A DNA stretch of 8,691 nucleotides from Chloroflexota bacterium (GCA_003694775.1 RFJV01000733.1:1-8691); one strand, 5' to 3'. Shown: positions 1 to 7,128, counted from the stretch's first letter. The notes: generated from the letters alone by a model not told the origin. Program-made: numbers and translations.

Positions 1-1
1 C

Positions 2-190
2 GACAACGGCCGGGGCTGGCAGGCGCTGTATGCCCACCTGTCGCGGGTGGATGTGCGGGTGGGGCAGGTGGTCGGCCCGGAGACGCTCATCGGCGCGGTC
101 GGCTCGACCGGCTGTGCCACCGGGCCGCACCTGCACTTTGGTCTGCGTTACCGGGGCCGGTTGGTGGACCCGGAAAGATTCGTACCCTGA
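2..190 (+). CDS. M23-family metallopeptidase, C-terminal fragment (partial, 5' end outside window)
   Basis: The open frame enters from the left edge and ends at a TGA at 188-190, giving about 62 residues. It reads as the end of a lysostaphin-type (peptidase family M23, LytM/NlpD-like) domain: a YAHLS segment carries one zinc/catalytic His, and a later GPHLHFGL segment carries the HxH motif that closes the zinc site. Between them is the usual GxTGxATGPH stretch, here with Cys in place of a small residue (GSTGCATGPH). Members of this family cut peptide cross-links in the cell wall or activate amidases outside the cytoplasm. Signal peptide and other domains lie outside the window. It is on the same strand as the CRISPR operon but separated by 325 bases and a terminator, so it is probably an unrelated neighbour. 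The family call is firm; the full-length architecture cannot be seen. Confidence 0.85.
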   Translation, partial: DNGRGWQALYAHLSRVDVRVGQVVGPETLIGAVGSTGCATGPHLHFGLRYRGRLVDPERFVP

Positions 191-206
191 CAAAAATACA
201 AACACA

Positions 207-236
207 TTGACATTCTGCCTGAAGGTATGATAGAAT
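207..236 (+). promoter_or_regulatory. Sigma-70-type promoter with extended -10
   Basis: A perfect TTGACA (-35) at 207-212 is followed after 18 bases by TAGAAT (-10, 5 of 6 to consensus) at 231-236. The TGA just before the -10 gives an extended -10 (TGnTAgAAT). Transcription would start near 243. It lies 17 bases after the peptidase stop codon and is the only convincing promoter seen upstream of cas10, so it is the likely source of the operon transcript. A terminator sits between it and cas10. Confidence 0.7.
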
Positions 237-280
237 GTTTACATCGTTCTGCAGTTATTTGTGGTCGAGGGGACAACAAA

Positions 281-307
281 ATGCCACTCAAGCCCTACTC
301 AGAATAG
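281..307 (+). CDS. Possible 8-residue leader peptide (MPLKPYSE)
   Basis: An ATG at 281 follows a purine-rich GAGGGG at 267-272 with an 8-base gap, and the frame runs eight codons to TAG at 305-307. The predicted start of transcription is about 40 bases upstream. Codons 5-8 and the stop fall exactly in the left arm of the terminator hairpin at 293-330, so a ribosome here would block that hairpin. The peptide has no obvious run of regulatory codons (one Tyr, two Pro). The ORF is very short and its ribosome site is only moderate, so chance is a real alternative. Confidence 0.3.
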   Translation: MPLKPYSE

Positions 308-340
308 CCTGCCAACTATCCTGAATAGGGTTTTTGTTTT
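293..340 (+). terminator. Intrinsic terminator / possible attenuator in the cas10 leader
   Basis: Bases 293-307 and 316-330 form a 15-position stem with 13 Watson-Crick pairs and two C-A mismatches (298/325 and 303/320), an 8-base loop, and a T-rich tail TTTTTGTTTT at 331-340. This is a textbook rho-independent terminator. It could end the peptidase transcript, but it also lies about 50-90 bases downstream of the promoter at 207-236 and about 175 bases before cas10. RNA from that promoter would therefore stop here, giving a ~100-nt leader RNA, unless read-through is allowed. Confidence 0.75.
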
Positions 341-515
341 ATAACCCGTTATTGCCAGCACTCGATACCGGCATACGGGAAGAAAAACGCCCCCATCTCT
401 ACCAGACTACGGTCTTACCTACCCCCAGAATTGTCCTCCTGGTACGAATGAGTTTGGTCCCCTTTCTCAGATACCGGCCAAATCCTGAAATTCGTTTTCT
501 TTCAAGGAGCCAGCT
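341..515 (+). other. 5' untranslated region of the cas operon
   Basis: These 175 bases between the leader terminator and cas10 contain no plausible gene and no second promoter that I can support. A 9-base direct repeat GATACCGGC occurs at 364-372 and 470-478, and a very short AGAC/GTCT hairpin can form near 402-413; neither is strong. The stretch ends with the cas10 ribosome site AAGGAG at 504-509, six bases before the ATG at 516. It is pyrimidine-rich and lower in GC than the genes that follow. Confidence 0.5.
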
Positions 516-2393
516 ATGGATGAAAAATGGCGCGAATGGTATGAGACCGTTCTCCTCCCTCTTGTCGGATATGACCCCAACCAGCCCCTTTCCCCTGCCT
601 TGCAAGCCCTGTTAAATCGGGACCCCGCCGAAGTTGACCTGGCCCTCCTGGCCGCAGATACGGACCGTATTCAGGAGTACGTTTTTGAAAGCGCCAGACT
701 GCCGGAGATTCGGGGCGGTAGTGAACTTTTACGGCGGTTGAACGAAGAAGACCTGCCCCGGCTGGTTGAAGAATCCGGTTTGCCATCTGACGACTGTGTC
801 CTCTATTCCCGCGGGGGCAGTTTTCTGGCTTTGCTCCCCACAGCGGTCGCGGAAAGCCTGTCCGCCAGAATCGAACAGCTGTATCCTCAGCGAACCGGCG
901 CGGCCTCCATCACCTGTGTCTGGCAATCGGTTTCTGCCAGAAATGTCTTGTATGGTCTGAATGGACATCATCCCTCTACTTCTGATTCCTCATCGGTCGT
1001 CGGTTTTGGGGGGCTGGTTCAGACAATGGGCATTCTGCTGCGCCGCCGGAAAGAAATGCCTGCCGTTCGCCCGTTTATTGAGGCCATTCCTTTTGCCGTC
1101 CGCTGTCAGATGTGCCAGCTTCGACCGGCGGAAACGATGTACCGTTACTTTGAAGAAGATAACCAGCCGCTGTGTTTTGTGTGCCGTCAGAAGGCCAATG
1201 CCGGCGGGGTAGGGCGCGCCCGTCAGGGCCGCAGTGCCCAGGTCAACCGTTTTCTGAAATGGCTGAAGAACGACGCGCCAGAGGAGCTGTCCAACCATTA
1301 CTGGCAGAACACATCAGCACCCGATACCTTTTCAGCTCAGGATTTATCGGAATTGGGTGCAGTTTGTCAGGCTCAGACCGGCAGACGGTACATCGGCTTT
1401 ATCTATGCCGACGGCAACCAGATGGGCCGGGTTCTGGAATCTTTGCCTGCGCCGGCGACCTACCGCTATTTCAGCAACGCCCTTTCCGAAGCGGTCAAAA
1501 TCGCCGTCTACCAGGCTCTGGCCGAGAACCTGCATCCTGCCCGTATTGAGCGGGTCAGCCCTACGGGCCGTCCATTGGAAGAAGTCTGCATCCATCCTTT
1601 TGAGCCGCTGGTCAGTGGTGGAGATGACGTGATGCTCTTTACCCCCGGACATGTTGCCCTGCCCACAGCCGTCCGGCTGGCCCAGCTTTTTGAGCGGGAA
1701 ATGAAGGCCCGTGCTGGCGATATTCTGCCCCATCCCACCCTGTCAGTGGGGGTCGTTATTGCCGACAGCCACAATCCGGTCCGGGTTCTGCAATACCTGG
1801 CCCAGGATTTGTGCAAACGGGCCAAAAAGCGTGCCCATCACGAAGCCAAAAACGGACATCCGACCTCCACGATTGACTATTTTCTGCTCAAATCGCAGAG
1901 TATGCTCCGCCGGGATATTGACCAACTGCGTCGCACCCCGCCATACTATTATGAAGGAGAACGGACGGGAACCGGCCTGCGGCTGACCGCCGCGCCCTTT
2001 ACCCTGGCTGAAGCCTGCACCCTGCTGACCATCTTGAAGACGATGCGCCGCCAAAGTACGCCAATGAGCCAACTGCAAAGTCTGGTCGCCGCCCTGCACC
2101 GGGGACAGCAGTACAGTTCCGTCTACTTCCTGTACCAGCAGGCCCGTGCCCAGGAGAAGGCCGCTTTTATCGGCCACCTGACCGAATACTGGCCTTACGA
2201 CCCCAAACTCGACCCCATCCCCTGGCACCGTTCTCCCGAAGACGGCGAGAAAATTCTGGTCAGCATCCTGCCCGACCTGCTGGACCTGTACCCGCTGGTC
2301 CCGCGCTTTGCCGATTTACCGCCAACAGCACGCGCCGAAGCGCTGGACAACCTGTGGCAACCCATCTTGAAGGAGGCGAACCGTGCCGGTTAA
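516..2393 (+). CDS. cas10: Cas10, large subunit of type III-D effector complex, HD-less, cyclase motif intact
   Basis: This 625-residue protein is the signature large subunit of type III CRISPR complexes. On target RNA binding, its second Palm domain is expected to convert ATP to cyclic oligoadenylate. Palm 1 opens almost at the N-terminus: residues 42-76 include ADTDRIQEYVFES and a following RGGSELLRRLN, typical of Cas10/Cmr2. A zinc finger follows (Cys197, Cys200, Cys220, Cys223). Palm 2 has the first-strand Asp299 (GFIYADGNQMG) and GGDD at 368-371. A helical C-terminal domain fills the rest. No HD phosphohydrolase motif exists; only about 40 residues precede Palm 1, so single-stranded DNase activity by that domain is not expected. 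HD loss is, as I recall, characteristic of III-D. The ATG at 516 has AAGGAG six bases upstream. The gene overlaps the next by 11 bases. Confidence 0.95.
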   Translation: MDEKWREWYETVLLPLVGYDPNQPLSPALQALLNRDPAEVDLALLAADTDRIQEYVFESARLPEIRGGSELLRRLNEEDLPRLVEESGLPSDDCVLYSRGGSFLALLPTAVAESLSARIEQLYPQRTGAASITCVWQSVSARNVLYGLNGHHPSTSDSSSVVGFGGLVQTMGILLRRRKEMPAVRPFIEAIPFAVRCQMCQLRPAETMYRYFEEDNQPLCFVCRQKANAGGVGRARQGRSAQVNRFLKWLKNDAPEELSNHYWQNTSAPDTFSAQDLSELGAVCQAQTGRRYIGFIYADGNQMGRVLESLPAPATYRYFSNALSEAVKIAVYQALAENLHPARIERVSPTGRPLEEVCIHPFEPLVSGGDDVMLFTPGHVALPTAVRLAQLFEREMKARAGDILPHPTLSVGVVIADSHNPVRVLQYLAQDLCKRAKKRAHHEAKNGHPTSTIDYFLLKSQSMLRRDIDQLRRTPPYYYEGERTGTGLRLTAAPFTLAEACTLLTILKTMRRQSTPMSQLQSLVAALHRGQQYSSVYFLYQQARAQEKAAFIGHLTEYWPYDPKLDPIPWHRSPEDGEKILVSILPDLLDLYPLVPRFADLPPTARAEALDNLWQPILKEANRAG

Positions 2394-4320
2394 AATTGAA
2401 GTGACTCTCACCTTCGATGGCCCGTTCAATGTGGGCGCGGGAGCGTTGGGCGGCAGTCTGGCCGACAAACCGCTTACCCGCGACGCCCGCGGCCTGCCGG
2501 TTATTCCGGCTTCAACCTTTAAGGGACGTTTGCGGCACGAGGTGGAGCGGCTGGTCCCGGTTATGCGCCCCAACGAGCCGGCCCCCTGTGGCTCGCCCGT
2601 TGCAGAAAGGATGTGTCAGGGCGACGGGCCGGTCTGCCCGGTGTGCCGGCTGTTCGGCTCTCCCTGGTTGCCGGGCAAGCTGACCTTCAGCGACCTGACC
2701 CTGGCCGAACCCAAATTTCTGCAAACGATTGAGCACCCTCCGCCTGGCGCCCTGCGCTACGGGGTGGGATTATCCCGCCAGCGGCGGGTCGCCGAAGACC
2801 AGCTTCTCTACACCACCGAAGTTTTCCAGCCCGGTACGCCCATCACCCTGACCGGAACCATCAGTGGGGATTTGACCGCCGAGGAGCAAGCACTGCTGGA
2901 GGCCGGTTTGAAAAGTCTGTTCAGCATTGGCGGAGGCAAGAGCCGGGGGTTGGGCTGGTTTGACCTGGCCTATACCGTTACCGGGGAAGCCGACCAGCCA
3001 CCGGCTGTGAAGGCAGAGGAACCATCTTCTGAGACGCTCAAAAGACTGGCCGTGATTGTTGAACTGGAATCATCGCTTTTGGTCGGCACGGACCGGACGG
3101 AAGCCTTTTACAAAACCACCCTCACCCACATTCCGGGGCGGGTTCTGCGCGGCTCGCTGGCCCGGCGGATGCTGGAGGCCTGTTCCCATCCTGCCGCCGG
3201 ACCGCACCCGGACTGTGATTTTGGCCGGCTGTTTGACTGCGACCAGCCTCCCGTCTTTGAGCATCTGTATGCCACCACCGGCCGGGAGTTTTCCTTCCCC
3301 ACTCCGCTGACAGCCCGGTCCTGCAAGTACCATCCGGGCTTTGAACGCGCCAGAAAAGCGGATGAGCAAGGACACGGCGTAGGGGACATCCTGATTCGAC
3401 AGACGGTATTCGAGATAATGCTCCAGACTCACCTGGACGGGAAGCTGTCCACGCCCCTGCCAGGCCTGTACCGCCCTCTCTGCCCGGTCTGTGGGGAAGA
3501 GGTTGAGCCTTTTTCCGGCACGATGGTGATACTGCCGGGAACTCGCGGCGATGGCACCCCGGCTTTCTTCTATGATAATGTCAACGTCCCGGCGCGGCGT
3601 ACTTCCCGCACGGCCATCAACCGCCAGCGGGCGGTCTCCGCGGATGGACAGCTTTACACCCTGGAAGTGATAGAACCGCAGGACAGGCATCAACGGCGTA
3701 CCCGTTTTCGGGGCCAGATTACCGCCTCACCGGAACAGACGGCCATCCTCAGGCAGTGGTTGTCCCGTCTGGAGGCCATCGGCCAGGGACAAAGCCGGGG
3801 CCTGGGCCGGGTAAAGATTGAGATGCTTTCCCCGGACAGGGTGGACAACCCCCTGCCGTCTGTGAGTGACCGGCTGGCCGGGTTTACCGCCGCGGTTCGG
3901 GCGGTGTGGCAAACCTGGCAACAGCAGGTTGGAATTGACCCCCTGCCTGACGATACCCTGTTTTTCTGCCTGACCTTGCTGTCCCCCCTCAGCCTGGAGC
4001 GGGCCGGTCTGCCGGAAACCCTGCTCACCCCGGAAAGACTGGGTTTTAACCGGGATGTTGCCCTGATACGGGCTTTTACCGCCTTTCAGACCCGCGGCGG
4101 CTGGCATCTGGGCGCCGGCCTGCCCCGGCGCACCCACCTGATGCTGGCCGCAGGCAGTGTCTTTATGTACCGCAGTGAGGGATTGGACCAGGCCGACCTG
4201 GCCCAGGCGCTGGACCGCATCGAGCGAACCGGCCTGGGTAATCCCTCACTCCGACGGCAGGGATTTGGACGGGTGGTGGTCTGCCTGCCGTTTCATTACC
4301 AACCGGAGGTTGACTTATGA
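2383..4320 (+). CDS. cas7-csx10: Cas7 (Csm3-like)-Csx10 (Cas5-like) fusion protein
   Basis: The 645-residue product joins two RAMP proteins. Residues 1-200 are a Csm3-like Cas7: IPASTFKGRLRHEVE near 41-55, a Cys cluster (69, 78, 85, 88; CPVCRLFGS), and the glycine loop SIGGGKSRGLGW at 181-192. Asp28 in ADKPLTRD aligns with the RNA-cleaving Asp of Csm3 (Asp33 in Streptococcus thermophilus). A Pro/Glu-rich linker (about 201-218) leads into residues 219-645, which read as Csx10, the Cas5-like subunit that holds the crRNA 5' handle: PLTARSCKYHPGF, CPVC at 367-370, an Arg-rich TSRTAINRQRA near 408-417, IGQGQSRGLGRVKIE at 466-480, and the LAAGSVFMYR and GFGRVVVCLPFH strands near the end. GTG start at 2383 follows AAGGAGG by six bases, inside cas10. 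The stop overlaps the next ATG (ATGA). The fusion is clear from one uninterrupted frame; the exact domain edge is approximate. Confidence 0.88.
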   Translation: MPVKIEVTLTFDGPFNVGAGALGGSLADKPLTRDARGLPVIPASTFKGRLRHEVERLVPVMRPNEPAPCGSPVAERMCQGDGPVCPVCRLFGSPWLPGKLTFSDLTLAEPKFLQTIEHPPPGALRYGVGLSRQRRVAEDQLLYTTEVFQPGTPITLTGTISGDLTAEEQALLEAGLKSLFSIGGGKSRGLGWFDLAYTVTGEADQPPAVKAEEPSSETLKRLAVIVELESSLLVGTDRTEAFYKTTLTHIPGRVLRGSLARRMLEACSHPAAGPHPDCDFGRLFDCDQPPVFEHLYATTGREFSFPTPLTARSCKYHPGFERARKADEQGHGVGDILIRQTVFEIMLQTHLDGKLSTPLPGLYRPLCPVCGEEVEPFSGTMVILPGTRGDGTPAFFYDNVNVPARRTSRTAINRQRAVSADGQLYTLEVIEPQDRHQRRTRFRGQITASPEQTAILRQWLSRLEAIGQGQSRGLGRVKIEMLSPDRVDNPLPSVSDRLAGFTAAVRAVWQTWQQQVGIDPLPDDTLFFCLTLLSPLSLERAGLPETLLTPERLGFNRDVALIRAFTAFQTRGGWHLGAGLPRRTHLMLAAGSVFMYRSEGLDQADLAQALDRIERTGLGNPSLRRQGFGRVVVCLPFHYQPEVDL

Positions 4321-4817
4321 GCGAAAATCTTTCGACCAGGGAAAAGGAACGTTCCCAACTGCGCCGGCAGATGGCAATCCAGCACCAGATTGAGCGGCTG
4401 ATGAACACGCTCATCCGGAGCGTCAAACAGTTGGTGGACGATACCCAAATTGCCGAGAGTAATATGGAAAAGCACCAGCTCAAAAATCTGCTCAACGTAG
4501 CCCTGGAAAGCCCCAGCGTGGAGGTGGTCAAACACTACATTCTGTACCAGATGGGGCGGGATACCGCCGGAACAAGCTGGCGCTACCGGCAGTTTGGCGA
4601 AAGATTGATAAAGCATTTGGATGAACTGGGCAAAACCGAGACAGAGCTGGTCTTAGGGGCGATATCAGCGGAGGGAAAACCTGCCGGCTCCGCGCCCTAC
4701 TTTACGGAAAAAGACGAAATCTGGCATCAACTGGTGCGGGCCTACCTGGGCCAGTTGAACCGCTATTTCTACTATGCAAAGGAGAAAAGCCGATGGCCGC
4801 AGGAAACCAGTGGATAG
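4317..4817 (+). CDS. cas11: Cas11 (Csm2-like) small subunit
   Basis: This 166-residue, predominantly helical protein resembles Csm2, the small subunit that lines the belly of type III complexes next to the guide-target duplex. The clearest signs are HQLKNLLNVALES (about 52-64) followed by HYILYQMGRD (about 72-81), which parallel the SKLRNLL...FVYQAGRE segments of Csm2, and a C-terminal AYLGQLNRYFYYAKE helix like the last helix of that family. It is somewhat longer than classical Csm2 (about 120-150 residues) because of a charged N-terminal extension and a Gly/Ala/Pro-containing loop near 115-127. The ATG lies in an ATGA overlap with the fusion gene's stop, and GGAGGT six bases upstream is among the best ribosome sites in the operon, which suits a subunit that may be needed in several copies. 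Fusing it to its upstream neighbour would recreate the Cas7-Cas5-Cas11 layout known from III-Dv. Confidence 0.85.
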   Translation: MSENLSTREKERSQLRRQMAIQHQIERLMNTLIRSVKQLVDDTQIAESNMEKHQLKNLLNVALESPSVEVVKHYILYQMGRDTAGTSWRYRQFGERLIKHLDELGKTETELVLGAISAEGKPAGSAPYFTEKDEIWHQLVRAYLGQLNRYFYYAKEKSRWPQETSG

Positions 4818-5656
4818 ATTTCAGCCGCTTTCACAGCCGTCTGCGGGTGACCGGCAGACTGCGTACGGAAACCGCCCTGCGCATCGGCAGTGGCGGTAGC
4901 GACAGCCCGACCGAACACGACCTGCCGGTGGTCAAAGACCTGCGCGGCCGGCCCTATATACCGGGCAGTTCGGTCAAAGGCGTTTTGCGGGCGCACCTGG
5001 AACGGCTCCTGCGCGGCCTGGATGAACGGCTGGCCTGCCTGTCTACCAGCCGGCCGGCGAAAGCTGGCGTCCTGACCGGCTGTCTTACCCAGGGGGACGT
5101 GGATGCGTTGAAAGCCGCGCACCAGAATGACCCCGATGAACTGGCCCGCCAGATACTGAAGCGTTCCTGCTGGACCTGCTCCCTCTTTGGCGCGCCCTGG
5201 CTGGCCTCCAAAGTGATGATTCGGGATTTACCGGTTATCGAAGAAACCTGGTTTGAGCGCTACCTCATCCGCGACGGGGTAGCCATTGACCGGGACACCG
5301 AAACCGCGGGCAATCAGCTAAAATATGATTTTGAAGCCGTACCGGCAGGCACAGAATTTACCTTTGAGATGGTCGTGGAAAACCCGTCGGAGGCGGAACT
5401 GGGACTGGCCCTGCTGGGGTTGCGGGAGTTTGAACAGGGCCACATTGCTCTGGGCGGAGCCAGCTCGCGCGGGCTGGGCCAGGTGTGCCTGGAACTGGAC
5501 TGGGACCGGTCGGAGTGGCTGACCGCCGGGCAGTTGAAAGCGTACTTTGCCGGACAGCCGCCCCAGGCGCTGGCCGATGAGTCCGTCCGGACCGGTTACT
5601 GGAAAGCCTTTCTGGCCGCGTTAGAGAACGGAAAGGAGACAGCCGAGCATGCATAA
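4793..5656 (+). CDS. cas7: Cas7 (Csm3-like) backbone subunit, second in operon
   Basis: This 287-residue RAMP protein is the most Csm3-like of the set. RGRPYIPGSSVKGVLRAHLE (51-70) forms the RAMP signature helix. Asp43 in HDLPVVKD sits exactly where Csm3 carries its catalytic Asp, the same distance (14 residues) before the conserved Pro as in the Cas7 half of the fusion. Cys82, Cys97 and CWTC (126-129) are a likely zinc site, followed by SLFGAPW. DGVAIDRDTETAGNQLKYD (161-179) matches the thumb hairpin that wedges the duplex every six nucleotides, and GGASSRGLG (221-229) is the glycine loop. It should bind crRNA in the backbone and cut target RNA once. ATG 4793 has AAAGGAG eight bases upstream; the gene overlaps cas11 by 25 bases and the next Cas7 by 8. 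Confidence 0.92.
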   Translation: MAAGNQWIDFSRFHSRLRVTGRLRTETALRIGSGGSDSPTEHDLPVVKDLRGRPYIPGSSVKGVLRAHLERLLRGLDERLACLSTSRPAKAGVLTGCLTQGDVDALKAAHQNDPDELARQILKRSCWTCSLFGAPWLASKVMIRDLPVIEETWFERYLIRDGVAIDRDTETAGNQLKYDFEAVPAGTEFTFEMVVENPSEAELGLALLGLREFEQGHIALGGASSRGLGQVCLELDWDRSEWLTAGQLKAYFAGQPPQALADESVRTGYWKAFLAALENGKETAEHA

Positions 5657-6593
5657 AAAACTGGTCAACGAACTGCGGTTGAGTTTTGCCATCCGGCCAG
5701 AAGGTCCTCTGCTCATCAAGTCGGGCCGGGAGGCCGGTGCAGACCCTACCCTGCTGGACATGAACTTCGTCCGCACCACCCACGCCGAACTGGGAGAAAC
5801 TGTTTACCTGCCCGGCTCCAGTTTGAAAGGGGCCATTCGCAGTCACTGCGAAAAAATTGGCCGCACGGTGGGGCTGAATGTGTGCAACCCTCTGGATATG
5901 AAAAGCGGTTGCGGGCACAAACTCCAGCGTCTGAGCCAGCAGACTGAGGTTAGCGGCGCAGACCTGTACCACCGTCTCTGTCCCATCTGCCGCATCTTTG
6001 GGCATACGGTGATGTCCAGCCACATCCAGTTCAGCGATGCCTATCCCACCCCGGAAACGGTCCGGCAGGCCAACCGCACCGAGGAGAGGGACGGCGTAGC
6101 CATTGACCGGGTGTCGGGGGCGGTGGCGGTGGGTCCGTTCCAGTTGGAGGTGGTCACCCGGGGCGAATTTGAGGCCCGGATGACTCTACGCAACTTCCAG
6201 CTCTGGCACGTCGGCCTGCTGGCAGTGGCTCTGCGGGATATGGCCAACCAGTGGCTTCCGTTGGGTTTTGCCCGCAGTCGGGGTCTGGGGCGGGTCAGCC
6301 TGACCTACCGGCACCTGGAGATTGCCTATCCTGGCCAGTTTGGGCAGACCGACGGCCGGGATTTTCAGGGGCAAATTTTGGGAGTGACCACATTTCTGAC
6401 CGATGAGGAAATCAAGGCTTATGACTACACACCAGAAGAACCGCTGGTTCCGGCGGCCCGCCCGGAAGTCGAGAAGGAATGGGGGCGGGTCACCCAGAAC
6501 TGGACCAGGCCGGAAGCGATAGAGGCTGTGCTGAAGGCAACTGTGACCTGCTGGGCCGGATACGTAAAGGGCAAAGGAGGGGTCAATGGCTGA
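5649..6593 (+). CDS. cas7: Cas7 (Csm3-like) backbone subunit, third in operon
   Basis: A 314-residue Cas7 homologue. Near the N-terminus, GADPTLLDMNFVRT (30-43) leads into VYLPGSSLKGAIRSHCE (52-68); Asp37 is the best match to the Csm3 catalytic Asp, with about four extra residues before the conserved Pro, and Asp32 is an alternative. A zinc site is suggested by Cys79, Cys88 and CPIC (111-114), followed by RIFGH. RDGVAIDRVSGA (147-158) marks the thumb hairpin, and GFARSRGLGRV (206-216) the glycine loop. About 75 further residues follow (240-314), longer than in the preceding Cas7 and without a motif I recognise. It should contribute one backbone position and probably one cleavage site. The ATG at 5649 has GAAAGGAG ten bases upstream and overlaps the previous stop by 8 bases; its own end overlaps csx19 by 8. 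Confidence 0.9.
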   Translation: MHKKLVNELRLSFAIRPEGPLLIKSGREAGADPTLLDMNFVRTTHAELGETVYLPGSSLKGAIRSHCEKIGRTVGLNVCNPLDMKSGCGHKLQRLSQQTEVSGADLYHRLCPICRIFGHTVMSSHIQFSDAYPTPETVRQANRTEERDGVAIDRVSGAVAVGPFQLEVVTRGEFEARMTLRNFQLWHVGLLAVALRDMANQWLPLGFARSRGLGRVSLTYRHLEIAYPGQFGQTDGRDFQGQILGVTTFLTDEEIKAYDYTPEEPLVPAARPEVEKEWGRVTQNWTRPEAIEAVLKATVTCWAGYVKGKGGVNG

Positions 6594-7128
6594 ACAGCCC
6601 TGCATCTACCGGCGAGAGGTTCCCTCATTGGCCGGGGTGGCAGAAATTTTGCAAACCTATGCCGACAGGCTGGCCTGGCTGTACACCGAATCAGAAGCGG
6701 GGGTGGAACTAACGGCCTACCGGTCGCCGGAAGCCGGCTTAACCCACGGTCGGGCCTTTGGGCCGAAGCTGGAAATTCGCTGGGAGCAAACCGCCTCTGG
6801 TTTTGACCTGCTCCTGCTGACCGAAATCCCCCTTAATCCGGCCGGCTGGCAGGTGCTGTTGGACCCCGGCAGTCTGGAGGCAGAAGAAAGCACTATCCTG
6901 CTGTGGGGAACACATATCCGCCACCTGGAACATCCTCACTATCTGGCCGGGAAAACGGGCGAGGCCTGGATAGAGACCCGTCTGCCCCGGCCGCTGAAAT
7001 ATCCGGTGGCCGGTTCACCGCGGTGGGTGAAGGCCGGGGTGGTGATTTACCGTCAGGCAGGCCGGCCCATCCTCACCCGTCTGGCCGGTGTGGAAGGAGG
7101 CGAAGATGAGCCGTCCGTCTTATGGTAA
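6586..7128 (+). CDS. csx19: Csx19, type III-D-specific accessory protein
   Basis: The 180-residue product matches what I know of the Csx19 family (TIGR03984 type), found almost only in type III-D loci and also a component in III-Dv systems. Recognisable segments are GRAFGPKLEIRWE (55-67), TILLWG (103-108), IETRLPRPLKYPV (129-141) and VIYRQAGRPILTRLAGV (153-169), spaced as in that family. There are no predicted membrane segments, only one Cys (residue 6) and no nuclease motif, so a structural role in the effector complex is more likely than catalysis. The ATG at 6586 has AAGGAGG five bases upstream and overlaps the preceding cas7 by 8 bases; the next gene starts inside its last codons. I rely on remembered family motifs rather than an alignment. 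Confidence 0.8.
   Translation: MAEQPCIYRREVPSLAGVAEILQTYADRLAWLYTESEAGVELTAYRSPEAGLTHGRAFGPKLEIRWEQTASGFDLLLLTEIPLNPAGWQVLLDPGSLEAEESTILLWGTHIRHLEHPHYLAGKTGEAWIETRLPRPLKYPVAGSPRWVKAGVVIYRQAGRPILTRLAGVEGGEDEPSVLW
7094..7100 (+). promoter_or_regulatory. Ribosome binding site that fixes the start of the fourth cas7-like gene
   Basis: AAGGAGG lies five bases before the ATG at 7106. The frame stays open upstream to a GTG at 7088, but that start would place this perfect site inside the coding region and has no ribosome site of its own. The start at 7106 is therefore preferred. Confidence 0.8.

Noticed and set aside
30..230. A 66-codon + strand frame overlapping the peptidase fragment
   Set aside because: It is Arg/Cys-rich and lies out of frame with a clear M23 peptidase reading; no ribosome site.
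246..277. A 32-base stretch beginning GTTC and ending GGACAAC, resembling the ends of a CRISPR repeat and lying next to cas10
   Set aside because: It occurs once, with no second copy or spacer pattern, and its ends are only weakly palindromic. Worth comparing to the host's real repeats, but not callable as CRISPR.
364..478. Nine-base direct repeat GATACCGGC at 364-372 and 470-478 as a possible operator pair
   Set aside because: Nine bases in a 175-base leader, without palindromic structure or a nearby promoter, is too little evidence.
334..615. A 93-codon + strand frame between the terminator and cas10
   Set aside because: It starts within the terminator's T-tail, overlaps the well-supported start of cas10 by 100 bases, has no ribosome site and shows no family pattern.
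1743..2228. Long antisense frame of 161 codons within cas10 and a similar one of 207 codons at 3070-3693 within the fusion gene
   Set aside because: Both mirror high-GC coding DNA on the other strand and their sequence looks like shadow translation (Gly/Arg/Gln-rich, no motif).
516..2393. Possibility that this is a type III-B Cmr2 or III-A Csm1 operon
   Set aside because: The csx10-type Cas5, csx19 and several different single Cas7 genes fit III-D, while Cmr3/Cmr4 or Csm4 equivalents are absent.
7088..7105. Upstream GTG start extending the fourth RAMP by six residues
   Set aside because: The extension codes from the ribosome site itself; the ATG at 7106 is correctly spaced from AAGGAGG.
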